A stretch of DNA of 64,000 bases, taken from the NCBI GenBank assembly GCA_030247675.1, contig JAOTRX010000002.1:1-64000 (forward strand), given 5' to 3'. The notes beneath the pieces are model-generated. The model saw nothing but the letters and a program-made list of their open reading frames with translations. It was not told the origin of the DNA and ran no database searches. Below, piece by piece: positions 47,765-56,366 of this stretch. Every line of letters starts with the position of its first letter. Within the stretch, counting starts at the first letter, position 1. The position numbers were made by a program, and so were the translations under genes. This stretch comes from Desulforhopalus sp. Lineage in GTDB: Bacteria; Desulfobacterota; Desulfobulbia; Desulfobulbales; Desulfocapsaceae.

Positions 47765-48713
47765 ATCCCCAGAGTTCGGTGAGGGTATACGGTGAACCCG
47801 GTGTGGTAAAAAACGAGCCTGCGACATACCGGTAGCCCGCCTCCAAGGTGTTTATTGTTTCTATATCGGTGGCATTAAGAACCAGATCTGCCGCCGCAAG
47901 GTTCTCCTGCAGGCGTCCGGGATTCACCGATTTCGGGATGACCACCGTCCCCCTTGCCAGGGCCCAGGCGAGAAGAACCTGGCCGGGGGTAAAACCGTGT
48001 CTGCCGGCAATTTCCATGATCAGCGGGTGGCTGAGCAGGGAGGGCTCGTCGGCCTGTTTCATCGCCGCCGGCCGATCGCCCGAGCCAAGGGGCGAATAGC
48101 CGGTAAGAAGGGTATTATTGGCGCGGCAGTATTCGAGCATCGCCACCTGCTGCAGATAGGGATGCAGCTCAATCTGGTTCATCAGTGGCTGGATTCTTGC
48201 CTGCTCCTTCAGGGCCTGCAGCCGGCCAAGATGGAAATTGCACACCCCGATGAACCGGCATAATCCCTTGTCGACCAAGGCCTCCATGGCCTGCCAGGTC
48301 TCACTCAGCGGGATGGCTTCCGGGGCGAGGAATTCCTCGGGTTTCCGTGGGAAAAGGACGTTCGGCTGAAAATGTACGGGCCAATGGATGAGGAAGAGAT
48401 CGAGATACTCCAGCCGCAGATCCTTGAGGGTCTTTTCCAGGGCCGGGCGAACGTGTTTTTTGGCATGGGCATTGTTCCACAGCTTGGAGGTGATCCACAG
48501 CTCTTCACGCTTTACCTGGCCCGACACCAGGACGCCATGCAGCGCCTCGCCAACCTCTTGCTCATTCATATAGATTGGGGCACAGTCAATATGCCGGTAG
48601 CCGATCTCGATTGCCTTGGCGACCGCCGCCCCGACCTCTCCTTTATTTGATTTCCAGGTTCCAAGACCAAGGGCTGGGATGGTGTGTTCTGCTGTAACAG
48701 GTAGATATTTCAT
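47763..48713 (-). CDS. Aldo/keto reductase
   Basis: A 316-aa NADPH-dependent (beta/alpha)8 reductase. It has the family start TIPALGLGTWKS, the catalytic Asp-Tyr in GYRHIDCAPIYMNEQEVGEAL, Lys in LWITSKLWNN and His in DLFLIHWPVHF, with VCNFHLGRLQAL, NQIELHPYLQQ and VVIPKSVNPGRLQENLAA (phosphate binding). The start is the ATG at 48713 with TGGAGAAG upstream; the frame opening at 48905 overlaps the CYTH gene and is not family-like. The physiological substrate is unknown. The 54-bp repeats abut its stop codon. Confidence 0.93.
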   Translation of the reverse strand: MKYLPVTAEHTIPALGLGTWKSNKGEVGAAVAKAIEIGYRHIDCAPIYMNEQEVGEALHGVLVSGQVKREELWITSKLWNNAHAKKHVRPALEKTLKDLRLEYLDLFLIHWPVHFQPNVLFPRKPEEFLAPEAIPLSETWQAMEALVDKGLCRFIGVCNFHLGRLQALKEQARIQPLMNQIELHPYLQQVAMLEYCRANNTLLTGYSPLGSGDRPAAMKQADEPSLLSHPLIMEIAGRHGFTPGQVLLAWALARGTVVIPKSVNPGRLQENLAAADLVLNATDIETINTLEAGYRYVAGSFFTTPGSPYTLTELWG

Positions 48714-48792
48714 GACTTCTCCAGGGTTGAAGGTGAAGAGACAGTGCGTGGTGTTGGCGAGATGCTTACCATTTTTTTCCAGAAAATTGCGT

Positions 48793-49263
48793 TTATTCCT
48801 TCCAGGCAGAATACGGATGGCGCACCAGATTGGCGTTGTAATATCTGCTGTCGCCGGTGACCTCCCGGCCAATCCATGGTGGTTTCGCAAACTCCTGGCC
48901 GACATCGGTTAGCTCAATTTCGGCCAGCAATAGGCCGTCGTTTTCTCCTTTAAATTCATCGACTTCCCAGATGAATCCGGCAAAGGGGATGCGGTGGCGG
49001 ATCTTTTCGATGAGGGGTTTCAGGCACAAGCGGTCGAGTATCTCCCGGGCGTCACCGACGGGGATATCGTATTCGTACTCGGGGCGCGCCCCGTGGTCGT
49101 TTGGTCCCTTGATGGTTAAAATCCCCCGGTCGCCGACGATTCTCACCCGCACTGTCCGGCCCTTTTCCGAGTTGAGGTAGCCCTGGCAATAGGCCTTACC
49201 GGCGGCAAGGCCCCGCCAATCATCGGAGGCGAGCAAGAATTTTTTTTCAATCTCTGTTCCCAT
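48793..49263 (-). CDS. CYTH domain protein (inorganic triphosphatase-like)
   Basis: A 156-aa CYTH-fold protein. It begins with the signature GTEIEKKFLLAS (ExExK) and continues with the alternating charged strands TVRVRIVGDRGILTIKGP, RPEYEYDIPVGDAREIL, RHRIPFAGFIWEVDEFKGENDGLLLAEIEL. Single-domain bacterial CYTH proteins usually hydrolyse inorganic triphosphate. The ATG at 49263 is preferred; it overlaps the 3' end of the upstream gene by 17 bases, indicating an operon on the minus strand. Confidence 0.92.
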   Translation of the reverse strand: MGTEIEKKFLLASDDWRGLAAGKAYCQGYLNSEKGRTVRVRIVGDRGILTIKGPNDHGARPEYEYDIPVGDAREILDRLCLKPLIEKIRHRIPFAGFIWEVDEFKGENDGLLLAEIELTDVGQEFAKPPWIGREVTGDSRYYNANLVRHPYSAWKE

Positions 49264-50068
49264 ATTGTCGGTCTCCTGGTGATACGGCGGGATATCGGTG
49301 AGCCAACTCAATGGCGGAAAAATTGAGGGTGGCGTGAATGGTCAGAAGGGGAAAAAGCAGGGCGATGGCAAAAATGTTCACCAGCGGGATCATGCTGATA
49401 AAGGCCGGCAGCAGGCCGATACGCAAGGCCTTGCCGTTGTGGGTGCGCAGCCAGTCCAGTTTTTCGCCGAGCGACCAGCGTCTGCGGGACGCCGGGTAAT
49501 CGATAAACATCAGGGTCGAATAAAAAGAATACAAAAGCACCACCGCCACTTGGCCGACGCCGGGGATGAAGTTCAGCATGAGGGCGGCAATGGTCACAAC
49601 AATTCCAAACACGGCAATTTTAATGCCCTCAAGGATATCCCGGATAATCCCGGCCACGGAAAATTCGGCACCGGTATCGAAGGCCTCTCCGGCATGGAGC
49701 TTCTCGGCTGCGGCGGAGAGCATGGCATAACCAGGCGTCGTCAGGGTGTAGGCGAGCAGAAAGGAGAGGTAGAAGGCGACAATCCGTGAGACGATGAGCA
49801 GCAGCCACGTCCCAACCAGCCATCCCTTATGTTTGACCCAGCCCCAGACCGTATCGGTGGCCGGAGCGGTGGCGGTAAAGCTGCCGGTTAGTCCGTCGAT
49901 AAAATCGATGGACAGTTGATAGCCCAGCCAGGTGAGGAGGATGGTGACAAAAATCAGAACCAGACTCCAGCCAAAGAGTTGTTTGCGGCTGACCATCAGC
50001 AGCAGCGAGCGGCTGAGGGGGATCCAGTCGGGGGCTAAGCCCCTCGTGACATTCGGTTGCTTTTGCAT
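49247..50068 (-). CDS. EI24/CysZ-like membrane protein
   Basis: A 273-aa integral membrane protein with about five hydrophobic stretches. The layout resembles the EI24/CysZ family: two long N-terminal helices (LFGWSLVLIFVTILLTWLGY, LVGTWLLLIVSRIVAFYLSFLLAYTLTTPGYAML), a conserved central FIPGVGQVAVVLLYSFYSTLMFIDYP, then RRWSLGEKLDWLRTHNGKALRIGLLPAFISMIPLVNIFAI. CysZ imports sulfate in enterobacteria; many EI24 proteins have no known substrate. The start at MQKQPNV (50068) is preferred over the frame opening at 50188. The latter would overlap the divergent radA leader. Confidence 0.85.
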   Translation of the reverse strand: MQKQPNVTRGLAPDWIPLSRSLLLMVSRKQLFGWSLVLIFVTILLTWLGYQLSIDFIDGLTGSFTATAPATDTVWGWVKHKGWLVGTWLLLIVSRIVAFYLSFLLAYTLTTPGYAMLSAAAEKLHAGEAFDTGAEFSVAGIIRDILEGIKIAVFGIVVTIAALMLNFIPGVGQVAVVLLYSFYSTLMFIDYPASRRRWSLGEKLDWLRTHNGKALRIGLLPAFISMIPLVNIFAIALLFPLLTIHATLNFSAIELAHRYPAVSPGDRQYGNRD

Positions 50069-50266
50069 TGTATTTGCTGGTATAACAAGGAAGTCTATCG
50101 ACCGTTGCCGGCATTTTCCAGGCGTTGCAAGGAGATAATGCCGATGAATTATCGCCGGGCAGTCGGGCACCAGGCGATATCGTTCCACGACTTTGCAAAG
50201 TATAGAGCGTTTTTGCAGGGTGTAAAGATCCCCCGAAGCTTTCCCCTTCGGTCAAGCGGAAAATTT

Positions 50267-51634
50267 ATGAACACTATGAGCAAAAAACCTCCCCGGCCGG
50301 TGTACCTCTGCCAGCAGTGCGGCTACCAAAGCGGCAAGTGGCTGGGGCGCTGTCCGGGGTGTGGCGAATGGGAAAGCCTGGTTGAGGAGATTATCGATAC
50401 CCGGCAACCGGTCGCGTCCGGCTATATTCCGCCCGTGCCCCTTGCCCTGGCGCCGGATGGCGATGAAGAACGGATCGGCACCGGCATCGAGGAGCTGGAC
50501 CGGGTCCTCGGTGGCGGGATCGTTCCCGGTTCAGTGGTGCTCATCGGCGGCGAGCCGGGGATCGGTAAATCCACCCTGCTCCTCCATCTCCTTGCCGCCA
50601 TTGCCGGGCAAAATAAGAAAGTCCTCTACGTTTCCGGCGAGGAGTCGGCACGGCAAATCAAGATGCGCGCCAGGCGCCTCGATGCCATTCGCCCTGACGA
50701 GTTTCTCGCCACCGAAAATGAGGTGGCCCAGATCATCGCCATGACCTGTGCGATGCGGCCAAGCCTCCTGGCGGTTGACTCGATTCAGACCTTGGTGTGC
50801 GGGGAACTCGCCTCCTCCCCTGGCTCGGTCAGCCAGGTCCGGGAATCGGCCTACCGCTTGCTCGGCATGGCCAAGAAAGAGAACATCCCGGTTATTCTGG
50901 TCGGCCATGTCACCAAGGACGGAGCCATTGCCGGGCCGAAGGTGCTGGAGCATATGGTTGATACCGTATTGTACTTCGAGGGCGATCGCAGCCATGCCTT
51001 TCGCATCCTGCGCACGGTGAAAAACCGTTTTGGTTCGACCAACGAGATCGGTGTCTTTGAGATGAAGGAAGAGGGCCTGGTGCAGGTCAGCAATCCGTCG
51101 GAGATCTTTCTCGCCGAGCGGCCCCTCAATGAGCCCGGATCGGTGGTACTGCCAAGCGTTGAGGGTACCCGGCCGATCCTCGTCGAGGTACAGGCCCTGG
51201 TCAGTCCGACCAACCTCGGGACGGCCCGGCGGACGGCGATCGGCGCTGACCAGCAGCGGCTTTCCCTGCTCTGCGCGGTGCTTGAGAAAAAGGGTGGCCT
51301 GGATCTCTATGGCCATGATATCTTCTTAAACATCGCCGGGGGGATGCGAATCGACGAACCGGCCCTTGACCTCGGGGTAATAAGTGCCCTCGCCTCAAGT
51401 CTTTTGGAAAAACCGATATCTTCAAGCACTGTGGTCTGTGGCGAGGTCGGCCTTGCCGGCGAGGTCCGGGCCATAGGCCACGTCGATGTGCGGATTCGCG
51501 AGGCCCAGCGCCTCGGATTTACCCGTTTCGTTCTGCCGGCCGGCAACAAGGAGCGTTTGACCTGGAAGCCGGAGATCGAGCTTATCGGGGTTGCCAATCT
51601 TCACGAGGTCTTGCAGGGTATATTTTCGAAATAG
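50267..51634 (+). CDS. radA: DNA repair protein RadA (Sms)
   Basis: RecA-like ATPase helping branch migration in recombination. The 455-aa protein starts with a C4 zinc finger (YLCQQCGYQSGKWLGRCPGCGEW). Walker A GGEPGIGKSTLL lies near residue 100, Walker B SLLAVDSIQTL near 170, the RadA-specific KNRFG motif in RTVKNRFGSTNEIGVFEM, and a C-terminal Lon-like domain (LYGHDIFLNIAGGMRIDEPALDLG). Start: ATG at 50267; ATG at 50276 is also possible. The longer frame back to 50057 has no family similarity. Confidence 0.95.
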   Translation: MNTMSKKPPRPVYLCQQCGYQSGKWLGRCPGCGEWESLVEEIIDTRQPVASGYIPPVPLALAPDGDEERIGTGIEELDRVLGGGIVPGSVVLIGGEPGIGKSTLLLHLLAAIAGQNKKVLYVSGEESARQIKMRARRLDAIRPDEFLATENEVAQIIAMTCAMRPSLLAVDSIQTLVCGELASSPGSVSQVRESAYRLLGMAKKENIPVILVGHVTKDGAIAGPKVLEHMVDTVLYFEGDRSHAFRILRTVKNRFGSTNEIGVFEMKEEGLVQVSNPSEIFLAERPLNEPGSVVLPSVEGTRPILVEVQALVSPTNLGTARRTAIGADQQRLSLLCAVLEKKGGLDLYGHDIFLNIAGGMRIDEPALDLGVISALASSLLEKPISSSTVVCGEVGLAGEVRAIGHVDVRIREAQRLGFTRFVLPAGNKERLTWKPEIELIGVANLHEVLQGIFSK

Positions 51635-51666
51635 TTAAAAATTCTCATAAAATTAAGGGGAAAACC

Positions 51667-51783
51667 ATGTCTCATGCTGCCCATGATGATCACCATAAGG
51701 AAGATAATTCCGTAAATGTTAAGATTGCCCTGTTTTTTATTATGGTACTTGCCGCCATCACCTTTATCGGCCTTATCAACTAA
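51667..51783 (+). CDS. Small single-pass membrane protein (38 aa)
   Basis: A short frame starting ATG at 51667 after TAAGGGGAAAACC, a good ribosome site, and ending TAA at 51781-51783. The product has a His/Asp-rich N-terminus (MSHAAHDDHHKEDN) and one hydrophobic helix (VKIALFFIMVLAAITFIGLIN). It sits between radA (33 bp) and the cyclase-like gene (27 bp to its ATG) in the same direction. The composition is that of a real small membrane protein. I recognise no family; the histidines could bind metal. Confidence 0.65.
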   Translation: MSHAAHDDHHKEDNSVNVKIALFFIMVLAAITFIGLIN

Positions 51784-51810
51784 TGCTGTTTGCAAGGGTG
51801 TAGCGATTGT

Positions 51811-53163
51811 ATGGCGCAAGAACGGGTTGAAAACAGGCTGCATTTGGGACATGGCACGGTAGAAACCGGACTGGAAAGGGAGGTCGTCATCCTGATGACC
51901 GACATGGTCCAGTATTCCCGGAAATCTCTCGGGATGGTTCCCGAGGAGATCCGGGATTTCCTTATCACCTACCACGGCGAAATTTATGATCTTCTCCACC
52001 AAGAAGAGAATTATCCCATAGAGATCGAACCCTCTGCCGGGGATGGTTGCCTGGTGATTTTTGAAAAACGGCCGGGCGAGGACCGCTCCGGGATATGCAC
52101 CAGGGCCTTGCAGGCGGTATTGCGGATGGCCGAGGCGGTGGCCCAGGGCAGCCTGGCCCCCACCCGCATGGGGGTACTGCTCGGCCGGATCATCGAGGCC
52201 CGGCTTGGGTCACGAATGGCCAAATTCGGGGCAAGTTTTGCCGTGGCCAACCGGCTTGAGGAGCTGTGCGGCTATTTCGGCACCCATTTTCTGGTGGACC
52301 GGGAGGTTGCCCGGTATCAAAGAGGCTTTGATCAGTCACTGGTGAATATTGCCAAGGTGAGCCTTGCCAGCGTCGAACACCCCATGAACGTATTCACCCT
52401 GTACAAACCGGGCATCCACAATTGCCCTCCGGATATCGATGCGGCACGGCTGCAGGAGTTCATCCGCTTAAAAAACCAGGCGATGGATTATTTTACCGGC
52501 AACCAGCTGCTGGATATCGTCCCGGATTTTCCGCGGGTGCGGGAAGAGCTCCTCAAGGCCCAGAAACTTTTCCGGTCGCTTACCACCAAAGAAGACCCTG
52601 GAATTAACCGAATTCTTGAGTATATTCGCGAGACGCCGTTGCCTGCAGCTGATTTTCCGGTAACCGGCATAAAGCTCATGGAGAAAAAACGGGATTCCCT
52701 GGGGGAGAGGCTCTTCCACTTTTCAAAACAGCTGCTGCAGGCAATGAATCCGGACTTTTACCACGCCCTGGTGGTCAACACCGAGTGGGAGAAATACTTC
52801 AAGCTCGAATGGCGGAAAAAGGGTGAAACCATAATCCTTATCAACAGTGTGCCGGACGGTATTTACTATTTAGACAGCGGTACCGCAGAGACCATCAATG
52901 AGCAGGGTGAGTTGCTGTCGACTATCGAGGCGGGCACCATATTCGGTGAGATGGCCTATTTCGGCGGGGAGCTGAAGCGTACGGCGACGGTTGTCGCCAA
53001 GACCGATGTCGTGCTGCGGAAGATTTCCACCGAAGACTTTCACAAACTGCCGGTGATTATCCAAATTGTCGAGCGTATCGCCATGGCGCGTCGCGAGAAG
53101 TTTGGTGGCAGAAAGGGAGTCCCGGAGAAAAAGACCGCATTTCCTCCACTCGCTGGAGATTGA
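51811..53163 (+). CDS. Degenerate class III cyclase-like domain fused to a cyclic-nucleotide-binding domain
   Basis: About 450 aa. Residues 15-185 have the nucleotide cyclase fold: metal-Asp segment EVVILMTDMVQYS, second Asp in EPSAGDGCLVIFE, and GASFAVANRLEEL. The lysine usually found before GD and the asparagine of the NxAxR motif are not seen, so catalysis is doubtful. A helical middle follows. From about residue 330 a CRP-like cNMP-binding domain appears (GETIILINSVPDGIYYLDSG, GELLSTIEAGTIFGEMAYFGGELKRTATVVA), but no DNA-binding HTH is attached. It could be a cNMP-responsive scaffold. The TTG at 51790 would add seven residues. Confidence 0.8.
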   Translation: MAQERVENRLHLGHGTVETGLEREVVILMTDMVQYSRKSLGMVPEEIRDFLITYHGEIYDLLHQEENYPIEIEPSAGDGCLVIFEKRPGEDRSGICTRALQAVLRMAEAVAQGSLAPTRMGVLLGRIIEARLGSRMAKFGASFAVANRLEELCGYFGTHFLVDREVARYQRGFDQSLVNIAKVSLASVEHPMNVFTLYKPGIHNCPPDIDAARLQEFIRLKNQAMDYFTGNQLLDIVPDFPRVREELLKAQKLFRSLTTKEDPGINRILEYIRETPLPAADFPVTGIKLMEKKRDSLGERLFHFSKQLLQAMNPDFYHALVVNTEWEKYFKLEWRKKGETIILINSVPDGIYYLDSGTAETINEQGELLSTIEAGTIFGEMAYFGGELKRTATVVAKTDVVLRKISTEDFHKLPVIIQIVERIAMARREKFGGRKGVPEKKTAFPPLAGD

Positions 53164-53179
53164 AGAAAATGCGGTCTTT
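53130..53179. terminator. Bidirectional terminator between the cyclase-like gene and htrA
   Basis: AAAGACCGCATTT (53130-53142) pairs perfectly with AAATGCGGTCTTT (53167-53179) around a 24-base loop. The left arm lies inside the 3' end of the plus-strand gene, the right arm next to the htrA stop. It probably serves both convergent genes. Confidence 0.7.
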
Positions 53180-53188
53180 GTAGTCGGC

Positions 53189-54661
53189 CTATTTGGTGAC
53201 GAGCACCACATAGGTTGAGAAATCACCAAAGCGGACACGCAGGAGTATCTTGCCGGATTTTCCGGCACCCGCCGTCGCTTTCTTCAAGTCTTCGAGATTT
53301 TTGACCTTTACCTTATCCACCTCTTCCACCAGATATCCCGGTTTAAGACCGGCGACATCCGCCGCACTGCCTGGTTGGACGTTGCTGACGATAAGCCCGC
53401 TGGCGGTTTTGTAATCAAATTTCTCTGCGAGCTCGGGGGTCAGTTCCTGCAAGGTCAGGCCGTATTTATCAAGGGTTTCCTGAGTCTTCGCCGTTTTGCC
53501 GGTGGTGCTGAAACTGGTCGGCTGTTCGCCGATCGTCACCTGGATCTTCTTCTCCCGGCCGTCGCGGATGATCTCCAGAGTCGCCTTGTTTCCCGGTTCA
53601 ATGAGGGCGACACGGTTGCGCAGATCGGACACATCGGTCAGGGTAGTATCGTTTAGTTTCATAATGATGTCATCCCGTTGCAGGCCTGCGGCGCTTGCCG
53701 GAGAGTCTTTCTGCACCTCGCTGACCAGGATACCGCCAGCCTGTTTCAGGCCAAAGGATTCCGCCAGATTCTTGTCGACATTCTGAATGACAACCCCCAG
53801 CCAACCCCTGGTAACCTTGCCTTTTTTCTGCAGCTGATCCTCGATCGACTTGGCCATATTGATGGGAATGGCAAAGCCGATACCCATATAGCCGCCGGTC
53901 CGGGAAAAGAGGGCGGTATTAATGCCTACTGCCTCACCGTGGGCATTGATCAACGGTCCGCCGCTGTTGCCGGGATTAATGGCGGCATCGGTCTGGATGA
54001 AGTTCTCATACTCGTTGATGCCGACACTTGAGCGCCCGGTGGCGCTGACTACCCCGACGGTGACCGTCTGGCTGAGGCCAAAGGGATTACCGATGGCGAT
54101 GACCCATTCGCCCGTCTCCAAGGTGCTTGAATCACCGAGTGGCAGAACGGGCAGGTTGGCCGGATCATCAATTTTCAGGAGGGCAACGTCGGTCTGCGGA
54201 TCGGTGCCGACAATCTTGGCGACAAACTCGCGGTTATCGGAAAGAATGACCTTGATGACGTCGGCGCCTTCAACCACGTGGTTGTTAGTGAGGATATGTC
54301 CCTTCTCGCTGATTATAAAGCCCGAGCCCTGGCCGCGCTGTTTGAATTCCTGCTGGGGCTGTCGTTGTTGTTGGCGGAATTGCGGGCCGAAAAATTGTTC
54401 GAAAAACGGATGGTTGAAGATCTCCTCTTGGTCCTGATCGCGGAAATAATTGCCTTTCGAGGTCTTTTCCACCTTGATGTGCACTACCGCCGGCTTGGCC
54501 TTCTTCACCACATTGACAAAGGCCTTGGACGATTTATCAAGGATGGCGGTGTCGCCATTGTCATCGGTCCTGGCCAGGCTCTCTCCGGCTGCAAAGGTCA
54601 GGCAGAGAAGCAGGAGGGTGAGCAAGCCGCGAACTGAAAGTTGGGCTTTGTTGATGGTCAT
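53189..54661 (-). CDS. HtrA/DegP-type periplasmic serine protease
   Basis: Envelope quality-control protease and chaperone, 490 aa. A Sec signal (LLTLLLLCLTFAAGESLA) is followed by a trypsin-like domain with the catalytic triad in HILTNNHVVEGAD (His), TDVALLKID (Asp) and AINPGNSGGPLINAHGE (Ser). Two PDZ domains follow (KVTRGWLGVVIQNVD..., and LTLQELTPELAEKFDYKTASGLIVSNVQPGSAA). The chosen ATG at 54661 has AAGGAGAATTGC upstream; the frame to 54850 is longer but implausible. It is likely induced by envelope stress, but no clear heat-shock promoter was placed. Confidence 0.95.
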   Translation of the reverse strand: MTINKAQLSVRGLLTLLLLCLTFAAGESLARTDDNGDTAILDKSSKAFVNVVKKAKPAVVHIKVEKTSKGNYFRDQDQEEIFNHPFFEQFFGPQFRQQQRQPQQEFKQRGQGSGFIISEKGHILTNNHVVEGADVIKVILSDNREFVAKIVGTDPQTDVALLKIDDPANLPVLPLGDSSTLETGEWVIAIGNPFGLSQTVTVGVVSATGRSSVGINEYENFIQTDAAINPGNSGGPLINAHGEAVGINTALFSRTGGYMGIGFAIPINMAKSIEDQLQKKGKVTRGWLGVVIQNVDKNLAESFGLKQAGGILVSEVQKDSPASAAGLQRDDIIMKLNDTTLTDVSDLRNRVALIEPGNKATLEIIRDGREKKIQVTIGEQPTSFSTTGKTAKTQETLDKYGLTLQELTPELAEKFDYKTASGLIVSNVQPGSAADVAGLKPGYLVEEVDKVKVKNLEDLKKATAGAGKSGKILLRVRFGDFSTYVVLVTK

Positions 54662-54815
54662 TGCAATTCTCCTTATGAGGGCATTCTGGGCTGCGTGGAG
54701 GACGACCCGCCGTGGGTTGCTCCACCGTAAGCCAATTAGTCTGTTTCTCCGAAGAACTGTAAGTGAAAACCATGGGGCGTCAAGAAAGATTACCGAAATG
54801 TAATCTTGCAAAAAA

Positions 54816-54850
54816 ATGGCGGCACCCCAGTATGCAGGGGATGCCGCCAT
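54816..54850 (-). terminator. Rho-independent terminator of the DAHP synthase gene
   Basis: ATGGCGGCA-CCCC (54816-54828) pairs with GGGG-A-TGCCGCCAT (54837-54850), with one bulged A. On the minus strand the stem is followed by seven T residues. It ends transcription of the DAHP synthase 20 bp after the stop. A second hairpin, AAGATTAC/GTAATCTT, lies next to it at 54786-54807. Confidence 0.9.
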
Positions 54851-54871
54851 GTGAAAGGAAAAAGATGGAGC

Positions 54872-56221
54872 TCAGCTTCTGATCATGTCGGCGATCTGAA
54901 AGGCGACTTCCAGGCTCTGCTCGGCGTTCAGTCGGGGGTCGCAGGAGGTCAGGTAGTTGGCGGAGAGTTGGTCATCGACAATGTTATGGGCGCCGCCGGT
55001 ACACTCGGTGACGTTATTGCCGGTCATCTCGAAATGCACACCGCCGGGAACGGTGCCTTCCGACCAGTGGGTCTCAAAAAAGCAGGTGATTTCCGAGAGG
55101 ATGTCATTGAAATTGCGGGTTTTATGGCCGGAGGTGGCGGTGTAGGTGTTGGCGTGCATCGGATCGCAACTCCAGACGATATTGAAACCCTCTTTTTTCA
55201 TTTCCCGGAGGAGTGGTGGCAGGACCTTATCGATTTTTTTCATGCCAAAACGGGTAATGAGGGTGAGGCGGCCTGCCTCGTTGTCGGGGTTAAGGATCTG
55301 CACCAGCCGTTTGATGTCATCAAGATCGTAGCTGGGACCGATTTTTACCCCGAGTGGGTTGTGGACGCCGCGGAGAAACTCGACATGGGCGCCGTCCACC
55401 TGGCGGGTTCTCTCGCCGATCCATAACATGTGGGCGGAGCAGTCGTAGTAATCGCCGGTAATGGAATCAACCCGGGTAAGCGCCTCTTCGTACTGGAGGA
55501 GCAGGGCCTCGTGCGAGGTGAAGAGCTGGGTTTGATTGATCTGTGGGGTGTCAGCGGAGATTCCGATGGTCTCCATGAATTTGATGGCCTGGCTGATCTG
55601 TTTGGCCATGCGGTCGTAGGATCTGCCCATCGGCGACTGGGCGACGAACTCCTGGTTCCAGGCCTGGACCCGCTGCAACGAGCCGAAACCGCCACGGGTA
55701 AAGGCCCGCAGGAGGTTGAGGGTCGAGGCGGCCATGTTGTAGCCTTTGAGCATGTATTTCGGGTTGGGTATCCGCGCTTCCGGGGTGAATTCCGCTTTAT
55801 TGACCATATCACCACGGTAGGACGGCAGTTCCAGACCATCAATGGTCTCGGTATCGGCGGAGCGGGGCTTGGCGAATTGTCCGGCAATCCGGCCCATCTT
55901 GATGACTGGTTTGCCGCCGGCATAGGTGAGGACTACGGCCATCTGCAGGAGAATCTTTAAGGTCTCGCGAATGTTTGGCGCGGTGACCTGGGAAAAATTT
56001 TCGGAGCAATCGCCGCCCTGCAGGAGGAAGGCCTCGCCTCGCGAGGCCTGGGCTAAGAGTTGCTTAAGGGAGCGGATTTCCCCGGCAAAAACCAATGGTG
56101 GCAGGGTCGACAGGTCGGCGAGTACCCTCTCCACGGCCTGGGGATCCGGCCAATTTGGTTGTTGCAGTGCCTTGAAATTTTTCCAGCTCGATTTGGTCCA
56201 GTTTTTTTGCGTAGTCGGCAT
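54872..56221 (-). CDS. Class II 3-deoxy-7-phosphoheptulonate synthase
   Basis: First enzyme of the shikimate pathway, joining phosphoenolpyruvate and erythrose 4-phosphate. The 449-aa length and sequence fit the plant-type class II (AroA-II) family. Seen: WTKSSWKNFKALQQPNWPD, PPLVFAGEIRSLKQLLAQA, the metal/PEP motif FLLQGGDCSENF, KMGRIAGQFAKPRS, GDMVNKAEF, PTGVKIGPS-like GVKIGPSYDL, WSCDPMHANT and GGVHFEMTGNNVTECTGG. The conserved Cys in GGDC and His/Glu/Asp metal ligands are present. It is a single gene followed by a strong terminator. Confidence 0.95.
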   Translation of the reverse strand: MPTTQKNWTKSSWKNFKALQQPNWPDPQAVERVLADLSTLPPLVFAGEIRSLKQLLAQASRGEAFLLQGGDCSENFSQVTAPNIRETLKILLQMAVVLTYAGGKPVIKMGRIAGQFAKPRSADTETIDGLELPSYRGDMVNKAEFTPEARIPNPKYMLKGYNMAASTLNLLRAFTRGGFGSLQRVQAWNQEFVAQSPMGRSYDRMAKQISQAIKFMETIGISADTPQINQTQLFTSHEALLLQYEEALTRVDSITGDYYDCSAHMLWIGERTRQVDGAHVEFLRGVHNPLGVKIGPSYDLDDIKRLVQILNPDNEAGRLTLITRFGMKKIDKVLPPLLREMKKEGFNIVWSCDPMHANTYTATSGHKTRNFNDILSEITCFFETHWSEGTVPGGVHFEMTGNNVTECTGGAHNIVDDQLSANYLTSCDPRLNAEQSLEVAFQIADMIRS

Positions 56222-56366
56222 GGTAATTACCTTAAATTTAAGAAAGTATTCTGATTGTGGCAGGCTTTCGCCGCATCATGGTTTGGCTTCTGTCTCAACC
56301 TTCATGTTTCCCTGTCGCAGTAAAGGAGGCTGCGAACAGCGTTGCGAAGAATTGTTGGTGGAGGGA

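Noticed and set aside
47576..47827. Minus-strand open frame encoding an 18-residue repeated peptide
   Set aside because: It overlaps the 3' ends of two convergent real genes and is explained by the 54-bp DNA repeats (a multiple of three).
54661..54800. Heat-shock (sigma-32) promoter before htrA
   Set aside because: CTTGA and CCCCAT both occur near 54780 but are far too close together to be a -35/-10 pair.
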